Part shown: in pieces, positions 17,634-26,911 of the stretch
Numbering within the stretch: the stretch's first letter is position 1
How the letters are laid out: the number at the start of each line of letters is the position of its first letter
NCBI RefSeq assembly: GCF_028416575.1
Contig: NZ_JAMQKB010000024.1
Location: forward strand, 1-39,043
DNA: 39,043 nt
From: Terrihalobacillus insolitus
Lineage (GTDB): Bacteria; Bacillota; Bacilli; Bacillales; Amphibacillaceae
Direction: 5' to 3'
Program-made: the position numbers and the translations under genes
The notes under the pieces: model-generated
What the model saw: the letters and a program-made list of their open reading frames with translations, nothing else
What the model was told of the DNA's origin: nothing
Database searches by the model: none

Positions 17634-17659
17634 AGAGACCGACTAGTTGGTCGGTCTCT
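17634..17659. promoter_or_regulatory. 26-bp palindromic operator, probably for the adjacent TetR
   Basis: Perfect 10-bp arms AGAGACCGAC and GTCGGTCTCT separated by TAGTTG, lying in the 71-bp gap between the tetR stop and the yngJ start. No T run follows on either strand, so it does not look like a terminator. Its position and symmetry fit a TetR-family operator controlling the operon from yngJ onward. Confidence 0.7.
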
Positions 17660-17670
17660 TGCAATTCTCT

Positions 17671-17684
17671 TGTAAGCGTTTACT
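17671..17684. promoter_or_regulatory. Catabolite response element (cre)
   Basis: TGTAAGCGTTTACT agrees with the CcpA consensus TGWAANCGNTNWCA at every position except the last. It overlaps the tetR stop codon and lies 11 bp from the palindromic operator, upstream of yngJ. Glucose repression of the acid-catabolic operon through CcpA is the natural reading. Confidence 0.65.
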
Positions 17685-18309
17685 TTTGTTTGGTAAAAAA
17701 TAACGCTTCATTAGACGTTCGTTTTACATTTTGCCTTGTATCATATAATACAGCGTGTAGAATGATGTTGGCAAATATGTCTGCAATTTCCTCAATTGTC
17801 TTTTCTCCATCTTTTTGATACCACTTATACGTCCAGTTAACCATACCTAAAATCGCCATTCCGGTAATTTCTACTGGTAGTTCTGATCTAAAATCTCCAG
17901 ATTGCTTCCCTTCTTCCACAACTTGAAAAATAATCTGCTTGAATGCTGCACGCTTTTGTTTGATTTTATGATCATATGGCGGCTTTAAATACGTACTTTC
18001 CTGATAAAACACGGAAATATATGGCTTATAGATATCAAATACTTTCACAAAGGAACGAACAACCTCTTCAAGTCGTTTTGGTGGAGATTCATAGTGTTGA
18101 ACTGCGTAAGTTGCCTTCTCTAATGCATATGTAATGAATTGATCATGAATGACATAAAGTAATTCATCCTTTGACTGAAAGTGGTGATAAAATCCACCCT
18201 TAGAGGTACCAGAAGCCTCTACTATTTGATTCACCGCAACTCCATGATAACCATATTTGTCAAATAGCTCAAGTGATGTTTGTAAAATAGTATCTTTTAG
18301 TTGACCCAT
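17680..18309 (-). CDS. TetR/AcrR-family transcriptional regulator
   Basis: 209 residues. The N-terminal helix-turn-helix covers about residues 20-50 (GYHGVAVNQIVEASGTSKGG, then FYHHFQSKDELL), the standard TetR DNA-binding pattern; the rest is an alpha-helical ligand and dimer domain. Same strand as the yng operon and 71 bp upstream of yngJ, with a perfect palindrome between, so it is probably the local repressor responding to an acyl-CoA intermediate. The ligand is inferred. RBS GGTGGTGAGAT precedes the ATG. Confidence 0.88.
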   Translation of the reverse strand: MGQLKDTILQTSLELFDKYGYHGVAVNQIVEASGTSKGGFYHHFQSKDELLYVIHDQFITYALEKATYAVQHYESPPKRLEEVVRSFVKVFDIYKPYISVFYQESTYLKPPYDHKIKQKRAAFKQIIFQVVEEGKQSGDFRSELPVEITGMAILGMVNWTYKWYQKDGEKTIEEIADIFANIILHAVLYDTRQNVKRTSNEALFFTKQK

Positions 18310-18325
18310 ATCTCACCACCTATCC

Positions 18326-18354
18326 AGTATATGTATTTAATCTTATCATATTAT
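18326..18354 (-). promoter_or_regulatory. Possible sigma-E-like promoter ahead of tetR
   Basis: On the minus strand ATAATAT and CATATACT are separated by 14 bases. This partly fits the mother-cell sigma-E pattern (ATATT-type -35, CATACA-T -10, spacing about 14), and the homologous B. subtilis yng genes are reported as sigma-E dependent. The match is imperfect. Confidence 0.3.
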
Positions 18355-18549
18355 TCAGAAAAAACAACAGAATTCTGGGCGTTTTTTAAAGGTTTTGATA
18401 GACGTACTGTTGGCGGTAATATGTCTAAAGGGATAAAAATACGCCCCTAGAATTAGAGAGCGCATCTTATCTTGCGAAATCCTCACCTCAACCTGCACAC
18501 GGTAGCCTTCCAAACTTTTTAAGCCAATACTTGAAACCTTGACAGTCAT
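18355..18549 (-). pseudogene. comM/yifB-like N-terminal fragment
   Basis: A 64-codon frame with a good RBS (GGAGGCATAT). The first 28 or so residues, MTVKVSSIGLKSLEGYRVQV and then EVRISQD, match the start of the Mg-chelatase-like ATPase ComM/YifB of Firmicutes as I remember it. After that (below about 18463) the frame reads into the palindrome and shows no family similarity. A full ComM is about 500 residues, so this is a truncated remnant. It is not expected to be functional; an intact copy may exist elsewhere. Confidence 0.55.
18371..18454. repeat. 84-bp imperfect palindrome (small repeat/MITE-like element)
   Basis: Outer arms AATTCT-GGGCGT-TTTTTA and TAAAAA-T-ACGCCC-CT-AGAATT pair over about 18 bp with two small bulges. 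An inner stem AGAC/GTCT lies near 18400-18425. The palindrome starts where recognisable comM coding sequence stops. It contains no gene. It could be a small transposed repeat or a structured RNA element; copy number in the genome would decide. Confidence 0.6.
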
Positions 18550-18877
18550 ACATATGCCTCCAATTAAATATTTTCAATATACAATTCGTACTAAAATAAA
18601 TGAAACAGATAATCAAAGTAAAATGGGAAAGAAAAATAGGGTGGGGTAACAATTGAGGTTTAAAATCAAAGTGATCCTTTTCTATCTACATCCAACTATT
18701 CTACAAAATAATCCAAAATACTGCTTTAATATAAAATAAAAAAGTAAATAGAAAGAAGCGCAACAAACCCAACCACTGCTACACTTCTCTCCTAACAACC
18801 TTCGACAAATTTCCGAGGGGGCGTCTCTGTGATCATACATTCCTGGTTCTACACTTTATTTCAAGGTTTATTTCATG
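18550..18877. other. AT-rich intergenic stretch with a decayed control region
   Basis: No convincing gene. The only clear structure is at 18750-18824, which resembles the 5' control region of the small ORF at 18962-19105: a TTTGTCGAA box, a near-identical 30-base block, and the GTGGTTGG...TTCTTTC leader segment, but without a promoter or ORF. Confidence 0.5.
18792..18824 (-). repeat. Direct repeat copy 1 (Spo0A-box-like block)
   Basis: On the minus strand ACGCCCCCTCGGAAATTTG leads into TCGAAGGTTGTTAG. It matches 19208-19236 at nearly every base apart from a four-base insert. It contains TTTGTCGAA at 18801-18809. The downstream leader similarity (GTGGTTGGGTTTGTTGCG then CTTCTTTC) suggests a decayed paralogue of the small-ORF module. 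Confidence 0.65.
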
Positions 18878-18883
18878 TATAAT
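18878..18883 (+). promoter_or_regulatory. -10 box of a possible antisense RNA promoter
   Basis: A perfect TATAAT preceded by TG. The best -35 at spacing 17 is the weak TTTATT (18855-18860). Transcription would start near 18890 and run rightward, antisense to the small ORF. Confidence 0.4.
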
Positions 18884-18889
18884 GAGACT

Positions 18890-19012
18890 ATATTAAAAAA
18901 GAGAAGTGTTTAAAACACTCCTCCATGCAACTGATACCGCAAAGGTGGTAGTTGTCATGTTTTATCTTTTACGAGAGCCACCCTGCTTCCTACGGCGAGG
19001 GGTGGTTTTCTT
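18890..19012 (+). ncRNA. Putative antisense RNA (type I antitoxin-like)
   Basis: About 120 bases from the TATAAT at 18878-18883 to a terminator-like hairpin CCACCC (18978-18983) / GGGTGG (19000-19005) followed by TTTTC. It is complementary to the last 15 or so codons and the 3' untranslated region of the minus-strand ORF at 18962-19105. It also contains a stable hairpin CAACTGATACC / GGTGGTAGTTG at about 18928-18954. This matches the geometry of TxpA/RatA and BsrG/SR4 of B. subtilis, where the antitoxin RNA overlaps the toxin mRNA tail. No expression evidence is available. Confidence 0.45.
18895..18920 (-). terminator. Terminator of the small toxin-like ORF
   Basis: On the minus strand GAGTGT-TTTAA-ACACTTC is followed by TCTCTTTTTT, 42 bases after the stop at 18962. 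The stem is short but the T run is clear. Confidence 0.55.
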
Positions 19013-19105
19013 GCTTTGTAGAATGCTCTTACGAAAGAAATAGGCACCAGTTTCACGCACAATCCCCTTCAGAACTTCACGTAGAAATTCAAGATATGTT
19101 TCCAT
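18962..19105 (-). CDS. Small amphipathic/basic peptide, candidate type I toxin
   Basis: 47 residues, not assigned to a family. The ATG at 19105 has a strong AAAGGAGGTGACGATC; an upstream in-frame ATG has no such site. Residues 3-31 form a likely amphipathic or membrane-associated helix (LEFLREVLKGIVRETGAYF), and the tail SKKTTPRRRKQGGSRKR is strongly basic. A 6-bp hairpin CTTTCC/GGAAAG lies immediately next to the Shine-Dalgarno sequence, a common control in type I toxin mRNAs. It has its own promoter, a terminator and a convergent antisense unit. The toxin function is inferred from layout and composition; a regulatory or phage-derived peptide is the alternative. Confidence 0.6.
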   Translation of the reverse strand: METYLEFLREVLKGIVRETGAYFFRKSILQSKKTTPRRRKQGGSRKR

Positions 19106-19184
19106 GATCGTCACCTCCTTTCCTAACACGGAAAGAAACGTAACAACCAACCACCCTCACAATATTCAGTTGCTATTTCAGTTT

Positions 19185-19214
19185 ATCATATCCTTCAATT
19201 CTTTAATCTATCAA
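19185..19214 (-). promoter_or_regulatory. Sigma-A promoter of the toxin-like ORF
   Basis: Minus-strand -35 TTGATA (19209-19214), 18-base spacer, -10 TATGAT (19185-19190). It would give a leader of about 70 bases before the ATG at 19105. Confidence 0.6.
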
Positions 19215-19236
19215 TCTTCGACAAATTTCGGGGCGT
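19208..19236 (-). repeat. Direct repeat copy 2 with Spo0A-box-like site
   Basis: Second copy of the block at 18792-18824. It contains TTTGTCGAA (19217-19225, minus strand), a perfect match to the Spo0A box consensus TTTGTCRAA, two bases upstream of the -35 of the toxin-like ORF. That spacing is typical for activation by Spo0A at sigma-A promoters, but a nine-base match can occur by chance. Confidence 0.5.
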
Positions 19237-19327
19237 GACCTGTTATTAAAATTTTTGGAATATATTGAAAAGCGGAATGCTGTTTGCTACAATATTAACA
19301 AAATTTATGAAAATAAGGAGAATTACT

Positions 19328-19483
19328 TTGAAATCTTTAATTTCAGTTATTTTAGGGGTTATTGTGGTTGAATTTATTTATTATCTTTTTACTAATGAGT
19401 TTGAAGCGAAAACATTTTTTGTTTTAATATTAGGGATCATTGGTGGATATTATATAAGAGGTAATAAAAAAAATGAGTCTTAA
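19328..19483 (+). CDS. Small two-helix membrane protein, unknown function
   Basis: 51 residues from a TTG start preceded by AAGGAG with a 7-base gap (19315-19320); an upstream in-frame ATG at 19265 lacks a ribosome site. Two hydrophobic segments (about residues 4-21 and 29-45: SLISVILGVIVVEFIYYLF and FFVLILGIIGGYYI) are joined by a short charged loop, and the tail RGNKKNES is charged. No family recognised. It stands alone between the toxin-like module and parC. Confidence 0.55.
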   Translation: MKSLISVILGVIVVEFIYYLFTNEFEAKTFFVLILGIIGGYYIRGNKKNES

Positions 19484-19652
19484 TATTCTTTTGTTAGATA
19501 GTCTTATGATTTCTACCTTCTATGACCACTTTGACTTTTTTATAAATTAGCAGAACACATCGTTCAGAATATTCAAATAAACCTTGTAATGGAATTGCGG
19601 GGCTGTTTGGCAGATTAAAAATATATTTATGCAACGCTAGTGAATTCATATT

Positions 19653-19687
19653 AAAAAATACGACCTCTTAAGAGGAACGTATTTTTT
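19653..19687. terminator. Bidirectional terminator after parC
   Basis: AAAAAATACG and CGTATTTTTT enclose the inner palindrome CCTCTTAAGAGG. It lies 8 bases beyond the parC stop and has T runs on both strands. Confidence 0.85.
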
Positions 19688-19694
19688 AATCAAA

Positions 19695-22151
19695 TTATTC
19701 TGTTGAGTTCTCGTCTGCAAAGTTTTTTTCATACTCTGCCTTCTCCCACACCTCGACAACTTCTCCATATTCATCTGAATCGATAACATAAGATCCATTG
19801 CTATAGCGATCACTTTTAGGAAGCTCCAACGGATAAATGGTGTGAACGGACCCCGTTTTTGTTTTAAATTGAATGGTGCTTTTTTCATTGACAAGGGATA
19901 TCCCTGCAACACGATGCGGCTTTTGCTTCAACTCCCTTAACATTACCACTCCGCGTTTAGCACGACTTGTCTTCTCAAATTCACTCAGCACCATTCGTTT
20001 ACAAGCACCTCGTTGGGTCAAAAGTACGAGATTTGGTTCGGATAAATCATCAAATGTAAGTCCATTGACCACATATTCTCCATCCTTCAATTGGATCGCC
20101 TTTACCCCTGTTGCTCGTTGACCTACAGGAGAAACATCTGACTCATGAAACCATAAACCATATCCTTTGTTTGATGCAACAAAAATGTCGGAATGTCCAG
20201 CAGTCACATGAACATTTACCACTTGATCCTCTTTTTTAAGATTAATCGCCACGAGTGCTTTGGAATACCTTTGGGCTTCATAGAGCTTTAGTTCACTTTT
20301 TTTAACGATACCATTCTTCGTAAAGAATAGGAGAAATTGATCGTTTTTGAAGTCGCGGATTGGAACAGACTTAACAATAAACTCGTCTTTATCAATTGAA
20401 ACAACATTTGCTACATGCTGCCCGAGGTCTTTCCAACGGATATCTGGAAGCTCATGAACAGGTAAGTACAAGTATTTACCTTTGTTCGTGAAAAGCAGCA
20501 ATTTATCTGTTGTATTGATTTCGTGTAAGCCTATTACGTGGTCTTCTTCTTTTATTGCTAAATCTTCACCGTTAGATGCTGCGTACGAACGCAGACTCGT
20601 CCGCTTCAAATATCCATCCTTCGTAACAGATACAATAACATCTTCACTTGCTACCATCACTTCCAAATTAATTTTCAATTCTTGAATTTCTTGTTCGATG
20701 ACTGTTCTTCTTTTTTCAACGTATTTCTTTTTTAACTGCAAAAGATCATTTTTTATGACTTTTAACAAAACTTTTTCATGCTGAAGTATATTATCCAATT
20801 CATTAATTTTATTACGTAACGTTTCCGCTTCTTCCTGTAAAGCAGTTATATCCGTATTTGTTAATCGATATAGCTGTAAATTTACAATAGCTTCTGCTTG
20901 CGGTTCCGTGAATTCATATAATTTAATAATTTGATTTTTTGCATCCTGTTTATCTTTGGAAGCACGAATTGTGGCAATAAGCTCATCTAATATAGAAATA
21001 GCCTTGATCAGACCTTCCACAATATGTGCGCGTTCTTTTGCTTTTCTTAAATCGAATGTTGCCTGTCTTGTTACGACATCCTTTTGGTGGGAAATATAAC
21101 AGTCAAGAATCGATGATAAGCTTAACAATTTTGGTGTTTTATCCTGAATTGCAACCATATTAAAATGATACATGATTTGTAAATCGGTATTTTTGTAAAG
21201 AAAATTTAAGACACCAACACTATCGGCTTCTTTTTTCAACTCGATCACGATTCGTAAACCAGTACGGTCTGTTTCATCACGAACCTCAGCAATGCCTTCT
21301 ACTTTACGATCGATTCGAAGCTCGTCCATTCTTTTTACGAGGACTGCCTTATTTACTTCATATGGTATTTCTTCAATAACAATTTGTTCTTTATTTCCTC
21401 GAAGTTTTTCTATCTCCGCCTTGCCCCTTACAACGATCTTTCCTTTTCCAGTTTCATATGCCTTCTTAATCCCATCAACACCTTGAATAATCCCTCCTGT
21501 GGGGAAATCCGGTCCCTTTAAATGTTCCATTAAATCATCTACCGTGGCATTGGGATGATCAATTTTTTTAATAACAGTATCAATTACTTCACCCAAATTG
21601 TGTGGAGGCATTTCTGTTGCATAGCCAGCAGATATACCCGTAGAACCATTCACAAGTAAATTAGGGAATCTAGCAGGGAATACCACTGGTTCTTTATTTG
21701 TATCATCAAAATTCGGGACAAATTCAACCGTCTCTTTATCTATGTCACGTACTAACTCAGAGGCAATATTGGAAAGCCTTGCCTCGGTGTAACGCATCGC
21801 TGCTGGCGGGTCTCCGTCAATACTTCCGTTATTTCCATGCATTTCAACAAGAACATTTCGAACCTTCCAATCCTGACTCAACCGAACCATTGCTTCGTAA
21901 ACAGAAGAATCACCGTGTGGATGATAATTACCAATAACTGTTCCAACCGTTTTGGCTGATTTACGAAACGGTTTATCGCTCGTGTTTTTTTCTTCATGCA
22001 TCGCATAAATAATTCGACGTTGTACTGGTTTAAGACCATCCCTAGCATCTGGCAAGGCCCGGTCTTGAATAATATATTTACTATACCTTCCAAAACGATC
22101 TCCAATAACGTCTTCTAAAGGTAAATCTAAATAAGCTTCCGTCTGAGACAT
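19695..22151 (-). CDS. parC: DNA topoisomerase IV subunit A
   Basis: 818 residues. ParC breaks and rejoins DNA to decatenate daughter chromosomes, in an A2B2 complex with ParE. Seen: the quinolone-determining region [19 protein letters not shown] near 78-96 with the wild-type Ser82 and Glu86 (S. aureus S80/E84 equivalents), the catalytic Tyr near residue 121 in [10 protein letters not shown], and a C-terminal beta-propeller region. The pairing with parE 14 bases upstream, and plsY divergent beyond it as in B. subtilis, argues for topoisomerase IV and not gyrase. Confidence 0.95.
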   Translation of the reverse strand: MSQTEAYLDLPLEDVIGDRFGRYSKYIIQDRALPDARDGLKPVQRRIIYAMHEEKNTSDKPFRKSAKTVGTVIGNYHPHGDSSVYEAMVRLSQDWKVRNVLVEMHGNNGSIDGDPPAAMRYTEARLSNIASELVRDIDKETVEFVPNFDDTNKEPVVFPARFPNLLVNGSTGISAGYATEMPPHNLGEVIDTVIKKIDHPNATVDDLMEHLKGPDFPTGGIIQGVDGIKKAYETGKGKIVVRGKAEIEKLRGNKEQIVIEEIPYEVNKAVLVKRMDELRIDRKVEGIAEVRDETDRTGLRIVIELKKEADSVGVLNFLYKNTDLQIMYHFNMVAIQDKTPKLLSLSSILDCYISHQKDVVTRQATFDLRKAKERAHIVEGLIKAISILDELIATIRASKDKQDAKNQIIKLYEFTEPQAEAIVNLQLYRLTNTDITALQEEAETLRNKINELDNILQHEKVLLKVIKNDLLQLKKKYVEKRRTVIEQEIQELKINLEVMVASEDVIVSVTKDGYLKRTSLRSYAASNGEDLAIKEEDHVIGLHEINTTDKLLLFTNKGKYLYLPVHELPDIRWKDLGQHVANVVSIDKDEFIVKSVPIRDFKNDQFLLFFTKNGIVKKSELKLYEAQRYSKALVAINLKKEDQVVNVHVTAGHSDIFVASNKGYGLWFHESDVSPVGQRATGVKAIQLKDGEYVVNGLTFDDLSEPNLVLLTQRGACKRMVLSEFEKTSRAKRGVVMLRELKQKPHRVAGISLVNEKSTIQFKTKTGSVHTIYPLELPKSDRYSNGSYVIDSDEYGEVVEVWEKAEYEKNFADENSTE

Positions 22152-22165
22152 AAAAACCCTCCCCT

Positions 22166-24253
<2,088 letters not shown>

Positions 24254-24358
24254 TTAGAGGTTGTTCAAAAAGTCACTTTTAACGAGTTTTAAAACCGTAT
24301 GTTTCTTATTCTAGCTTGTTTTTCGGCTTTGTAAAAGAAACTTTTTTATTGCTAACGA

Positions 24359-24384
24359 AAAAACCCTGTGAAAACAGGGTTTTT
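24359..24384. terminator. Terminator-like hairpin with no gene in front
   Basis: A perfect 10-bp stem AAAAACCCTG / CAGGGTTTTT around TGAAAA. It has the form of a rho-independent terminator, yet both neighbouring genes point away from it. It may end a lost gene or an unannotated transcript. Confidence 0.7.
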
Positions 24385-24568
24385 AATACTTAATTATTTA
24401 TCTAAAAGAACCGAACGGCAATCATATTTTTATCATCTCAATTTCATTCAACATAGTCAACTATTCAAAAAGCGTGTACACCAAAAATAGCCCTCCTCAT
24501 CTTTTTAATTTATGATAAAATAATAAGAACCCCAAAATACGAATGCCTATTGATGAAGGAGTTTTCAT

Positions 24569-25150
24569 ATGACTTATCTGCTATTTGCTTTGATTGCTTA
24601 TGTAATCGGGTCCATTCCATCTGGACTAATTGTCGGGAAAGTTTGGTATAAAACAGATATTAGAGAACATGGAAGTGGTAACCTCGGTGGGACCAATACT
24701 TTTCGTGTTTTAGGACTAAAGGCTGGATTAATTGTAACTTCAGCTGATATTTTAAAAGGAACGATTGCTACTATATTACCATTGTTTTTTGTAACTGAAA
24801 TCAATCCTTTAATCATTGGTATTTTTGCAGTTATCGGACATATGTATCCCGTTTTTGCAAGGTTTAAAGGGGGAAAAGCAGTGGCAACCTCAGGAGGTGT
24901 CATTCTTGGAGTGAACCCAATTTTATTTGCTATTATATTAGCTACCTTTTTTTTAATGCTTTATGCAACGAAATATGTGTCGTTATCATCAATGGTGACA
25001 GGGGTTATCACCGTTATTGTTACGATATTACAAAATGATGTCGGGTTAACAATCGTAACAACCATCTTGACGATCTTTGTTATTTATAGACACCGAGCGA
25101 ATATCAAACGAATTTTAAATAAAACGGAACCTAAAATAACATGGATGTAA
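24569..25150 (+). CDS. plsY: Acyl-phosphate:glycerol-3-phosphate acyltransferase
   Basis: 193 residues, integral membrane enzyme that makes lysophosphatidic acid from acyl phosphate and glycerol 3-phosphate, the first step of phospholipid synthesis. Seen: the three conserved cytoplasmic motifs, [12 protein letters not shown] near 36-47, [12 protein letters not shown] near 100-111, and [10 protein letters not shown] near 174-183, set between hydrophobic helices. RBS AAGGAG precedes the ATG. The divergent arrangement with parE is the same as yneS/parE in B. subtilis. Confidence 0.95.
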   Translation: MTYLLFALIAYVIGSIPSGLIVGKVWYKTDIREHGSGNLGGTNTFRVLGLKAGLIVTSADILKGTIATILPLFFVTEINPLIIGIFAVIGHMYPVFARFKGGKAVATSGGVILGVNPILFAIILATFFLMLYATKYVSLSSMVTGVITVIVTILQNDVGLTIVTTILTIFVIYRHRANIKRILNKTEPKITWM

Positions 25151-25203
25151 CACGGGACTTATTTAGTTGATTCGTCCCACTTTCTTTTAATAAGACTAAT
25201 ACA

Positions 25204-25232
25204 TTGAACAGGTTTTTGTATTTCAGTATACT
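25204..25232 (+). promoter_or_regulatory. Sigma-A promoter of folE2
   Basis: TTGAAC (25204-25209), 17-base spacer, TATACT (25227-25232), about 34 bases before the folE2 ATG. No Zur-type palindrome is seen over or near it. Confidence 0.65.
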
Positions 25233-25265
25233 TTCTGATAGGGATGGCTGAAAGGAGTTTATGTT

Positions 25266-26189
25266 ATGAATGCGCACAAATCAACGAAACAATTACCCAG
25301 TAAAGTGGAACGCCATAAAATTTTTGGATCTGTTGAGCCTGGTCCAAAAACAAAACCTAGCGAAAAAGAGCAAATGGCTGACCTTCAAAATGCCAAGAAA
25401 GATTTTTTATTTGAAATAGACGCAGTTGGTATTGCAAATGTAAAGCACCCAATAAAAGTACAAAGTCAATTGCTTCCAACAAGTCAAACGACTATTGGAA
25501 CGTTCACTTTTACTTCTAGTATAAGCGAGGATAGTAAAGGTACAAACATGAGTCGTTTTACAGAACAACTGAACGAATATCACGCAGATGGTTTTGTCAT
25601 CAATATTGCTACTTTAAAACAATTTACAAAGGAATTAACAGGCAGATTGAAACAAAACGACGCAATAGTGGAAGTCTCATTTCCATGGTTTTTTGAGCGT
25701 CGTGGTCCATCATCAGATCTTGCTGGTATGAATCATGCAAATGCCGGGATTAAAGTAATGTATGATCATGATAACGGCTATGATATAGAGGTTTCTCTTT
25801 CTGGAACCATTACAACTCTTTGTCCATGTTCAAAAGAAATAAGTGAATATAGTGCACACAATCAGCGTGGTCAAGTGGAAATGAAAGTAACATTAACCGA
25901 CGCATTTGACGAACAAAAGGTGGATTGGAAGCAATCGCTTCTAGAAGCAGCAGAAAGTAATGCCAGTGCTAGAATTCACCCTGTTTTGAAACGGCCTGAT
26001 GAAAAAATGGTTACGGAACAGGCCTATGAAAATCCAAGGTTTGTAGAAGACATTGTCCGGTTAGTCGCTGCGGATCTTTACGAATTAGCCTATGTTGAGA
26101 AATTTCATGTTTTTTGCAAAAATGAAGAATCTATTCATCTTCATGATGCCATTGCATCCATAAGCTACGACAAAAGAACAGAAGTGTAA
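25266..26189 (+). CDS. folE2: GTP cyclohydrolase FolE2 (type IB)
   Basis: 307 residues of the FolE2 family, which converts GTP to dihydroneopterin triphosphate for folate and related pterins without strict need for zinc. Seen: the GTFTFTSSISEDSKGTNMSRF segment near 78-98, RRGPSSDLAGM near 144-154, and the Cys-bearing metal site TTLCPCSKEISEYSAHNQRG near 182-201. In B. subtilis the homologue (YciA) is used under zinc limitation. Here the promoter shows no obvious Zur box, so it could be the main enzyme; whether a FolE1 is encoded elsewhere is unknown. It is an insertion relative to the B. subtilis gene order. RBS AAAGGAG. Confidence 0.93.
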   Translation: MNAHKSTKQLPSKVERHKIFGSVEPGPKTKPSEKEQMADLQNAKKDFLFEIDAVGIANVKHPIKVQSQLLPTSQTTIGTFTFTSSISEDSKGTNMSRFTEQLNEYHADGFVINIATLKQFTKELTGRLKQNDAIVEVSFPWFFERRGPSSDLAGMNHANAGIKVMYDHDNGYDIEVSLSGTITTLCPCSKEISEYSAHNQRGQVEMKVTLTDAFDEQKVDWKQSLLEAAESNASARIHPVLKRPDEKMVTEQAYENPRFVEDIVRLVAADLYELAYVEKFHVFCKNEESIHLHDAIASISYDKRTEV

Positions 26190-26272
26190 GTCACCCAATT
26201 GACGACGTATGGATTGAACCGTAGTCGATAAAAAGCACAAGTAAAACACAAACACCTAGGACGGTGAGACAA

Positions 26273-26536
26273 GTGATCAAAGGTGCATTTATTTTTTTTA
26301 TACGGATGTATCAAAAAGTAATTAGTCCCATCCTCCCGCCCTCTTGTCGGTTTTATCCGACATGCTCACAATATGGGGTAGAGGCTATTGAGCGATTTGG
26401 TCCGTGGCGAGGCGGTTACTTAACACTAAAACGAATTGTTAAGTGCCACCCTTTCCATCCAGGTGGTGTTGACCTAGTTCCGAAAAAAAATAACAAAAAG
26501 AACGACCCATCAAACGAATCTTCTCTACTAGATTAG
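26273..26536 (+). CDS. yidD: Membrane protein insertion efficiency factor YidD
   Basis: A small protein of the YidD family, thought to help YidC-dependent membrane protein insertion. Seen: [20 protein letters not shown] and [19 protein letters not shown], followed by [13 protein letters not shown], which together form the family core with its three Cys. The frame is open from GTG 26264, but GTG 26273 (MIKGAFIFF) is preceded by GGTGAG at a better distance and matches the usual start; I prefer it (87 residues). It is unlinked to yidC here. Confidence 0.88.
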   Translation: MIKGAFIFFIRMYQKVISPILPPSCRFYPTCSQYGVEAIERFGPWRGGYLTLKRIVKCHPFHPGGVDLVPKKNNKKNDPSNESSLLD

Positions 26537-26560
26537 GATGTTCGCTTTTTGGGTCGGTTT
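26503..26560 (+). terminator. Terminator overlapping the yidD 3' end
   Basis: CGACCCA (26503-26509) and TGGGTCG (26550-26556) enclose a 40-base loop with an inner CGAA/TTCG stem, followed by GTTTTTGTT. The left arm lies inside the last codons of yidD. Confidence 0.5.
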
Positions 26561-26603
26561 TTGTTAAGGTGTGCAACTTCCCTAGCATCTTGAATTGTCC
26601 ACC

Positions 26604-26909
26604 TTACCTAATAGAATGAAAACGATTCAGTTGTTCCAGTTGCTTTTCTGCTTTTAAGATGGTTATTTGCTGATCACCAAACAAGTCAAAATGCGGAAAT
26701 TCTTTGTGGTGATCGATCCAACCTGGTTTTAATCCATATCCTTTTCCCCATTCCTTTAGCCGTTTAAGATCCTTGCAGCCCACTTTCGTCACTGTGTCAC
26801 AACCCGGAAATCTAGGGTCTAACCAATAATGAGTAAGGAACGCAATTTCTCCACTCCTTACTTTATCTTTCCATTCTTCAAGTTCGTTGCGTTTTACACC
26901 GAAAGCCAT
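26604..26909 (-). CDS. yneQ: YneQ-like protein, unknown function
   Basis: 101 residues from ATG 26909, MAFGVKRNELEEWKDKV. This start has AGGAAAGGAT overlapping the yneP stop; the upstream in-frame ATG lies inside yneP. The core GEIAFLTHYWLDPRFPGCDT and VTKVGC is highly conserved in Bacillaceae YneQ proteins as I recall. No catalytic family is recognised; one Cys pair (C near 36 and 44) and several His could bind metal. It is translationally coupled to the thioesterase yneP. Confidence 0.8.
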   Translation of the reverse strand: MAFGVKRNELEEWKDKVRSGEIAFLTHYWLDPRFPGCDTVTKVGCKDLKRLKEWGKGYGLKPGWIDHHKEFPHFDLFGDQQITILKAEKQLEQLNRFHSIR

Positions 26910-26911
26910 CG

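Noticed and set aside
19265..19327. N-terminal extension of the small membrane protein from ATG 19265
   Set aside because: No Shine-Dalgarno sequence there, while TTG 19328 has AAGGAG at the right distance; the extension is not hydrophobic in a helpful way.
25151..25180. Terminator after plsY
   Set aside because: GGGAC/GTCCC with a 15-base loop and a broken T stretch is too weak to report.
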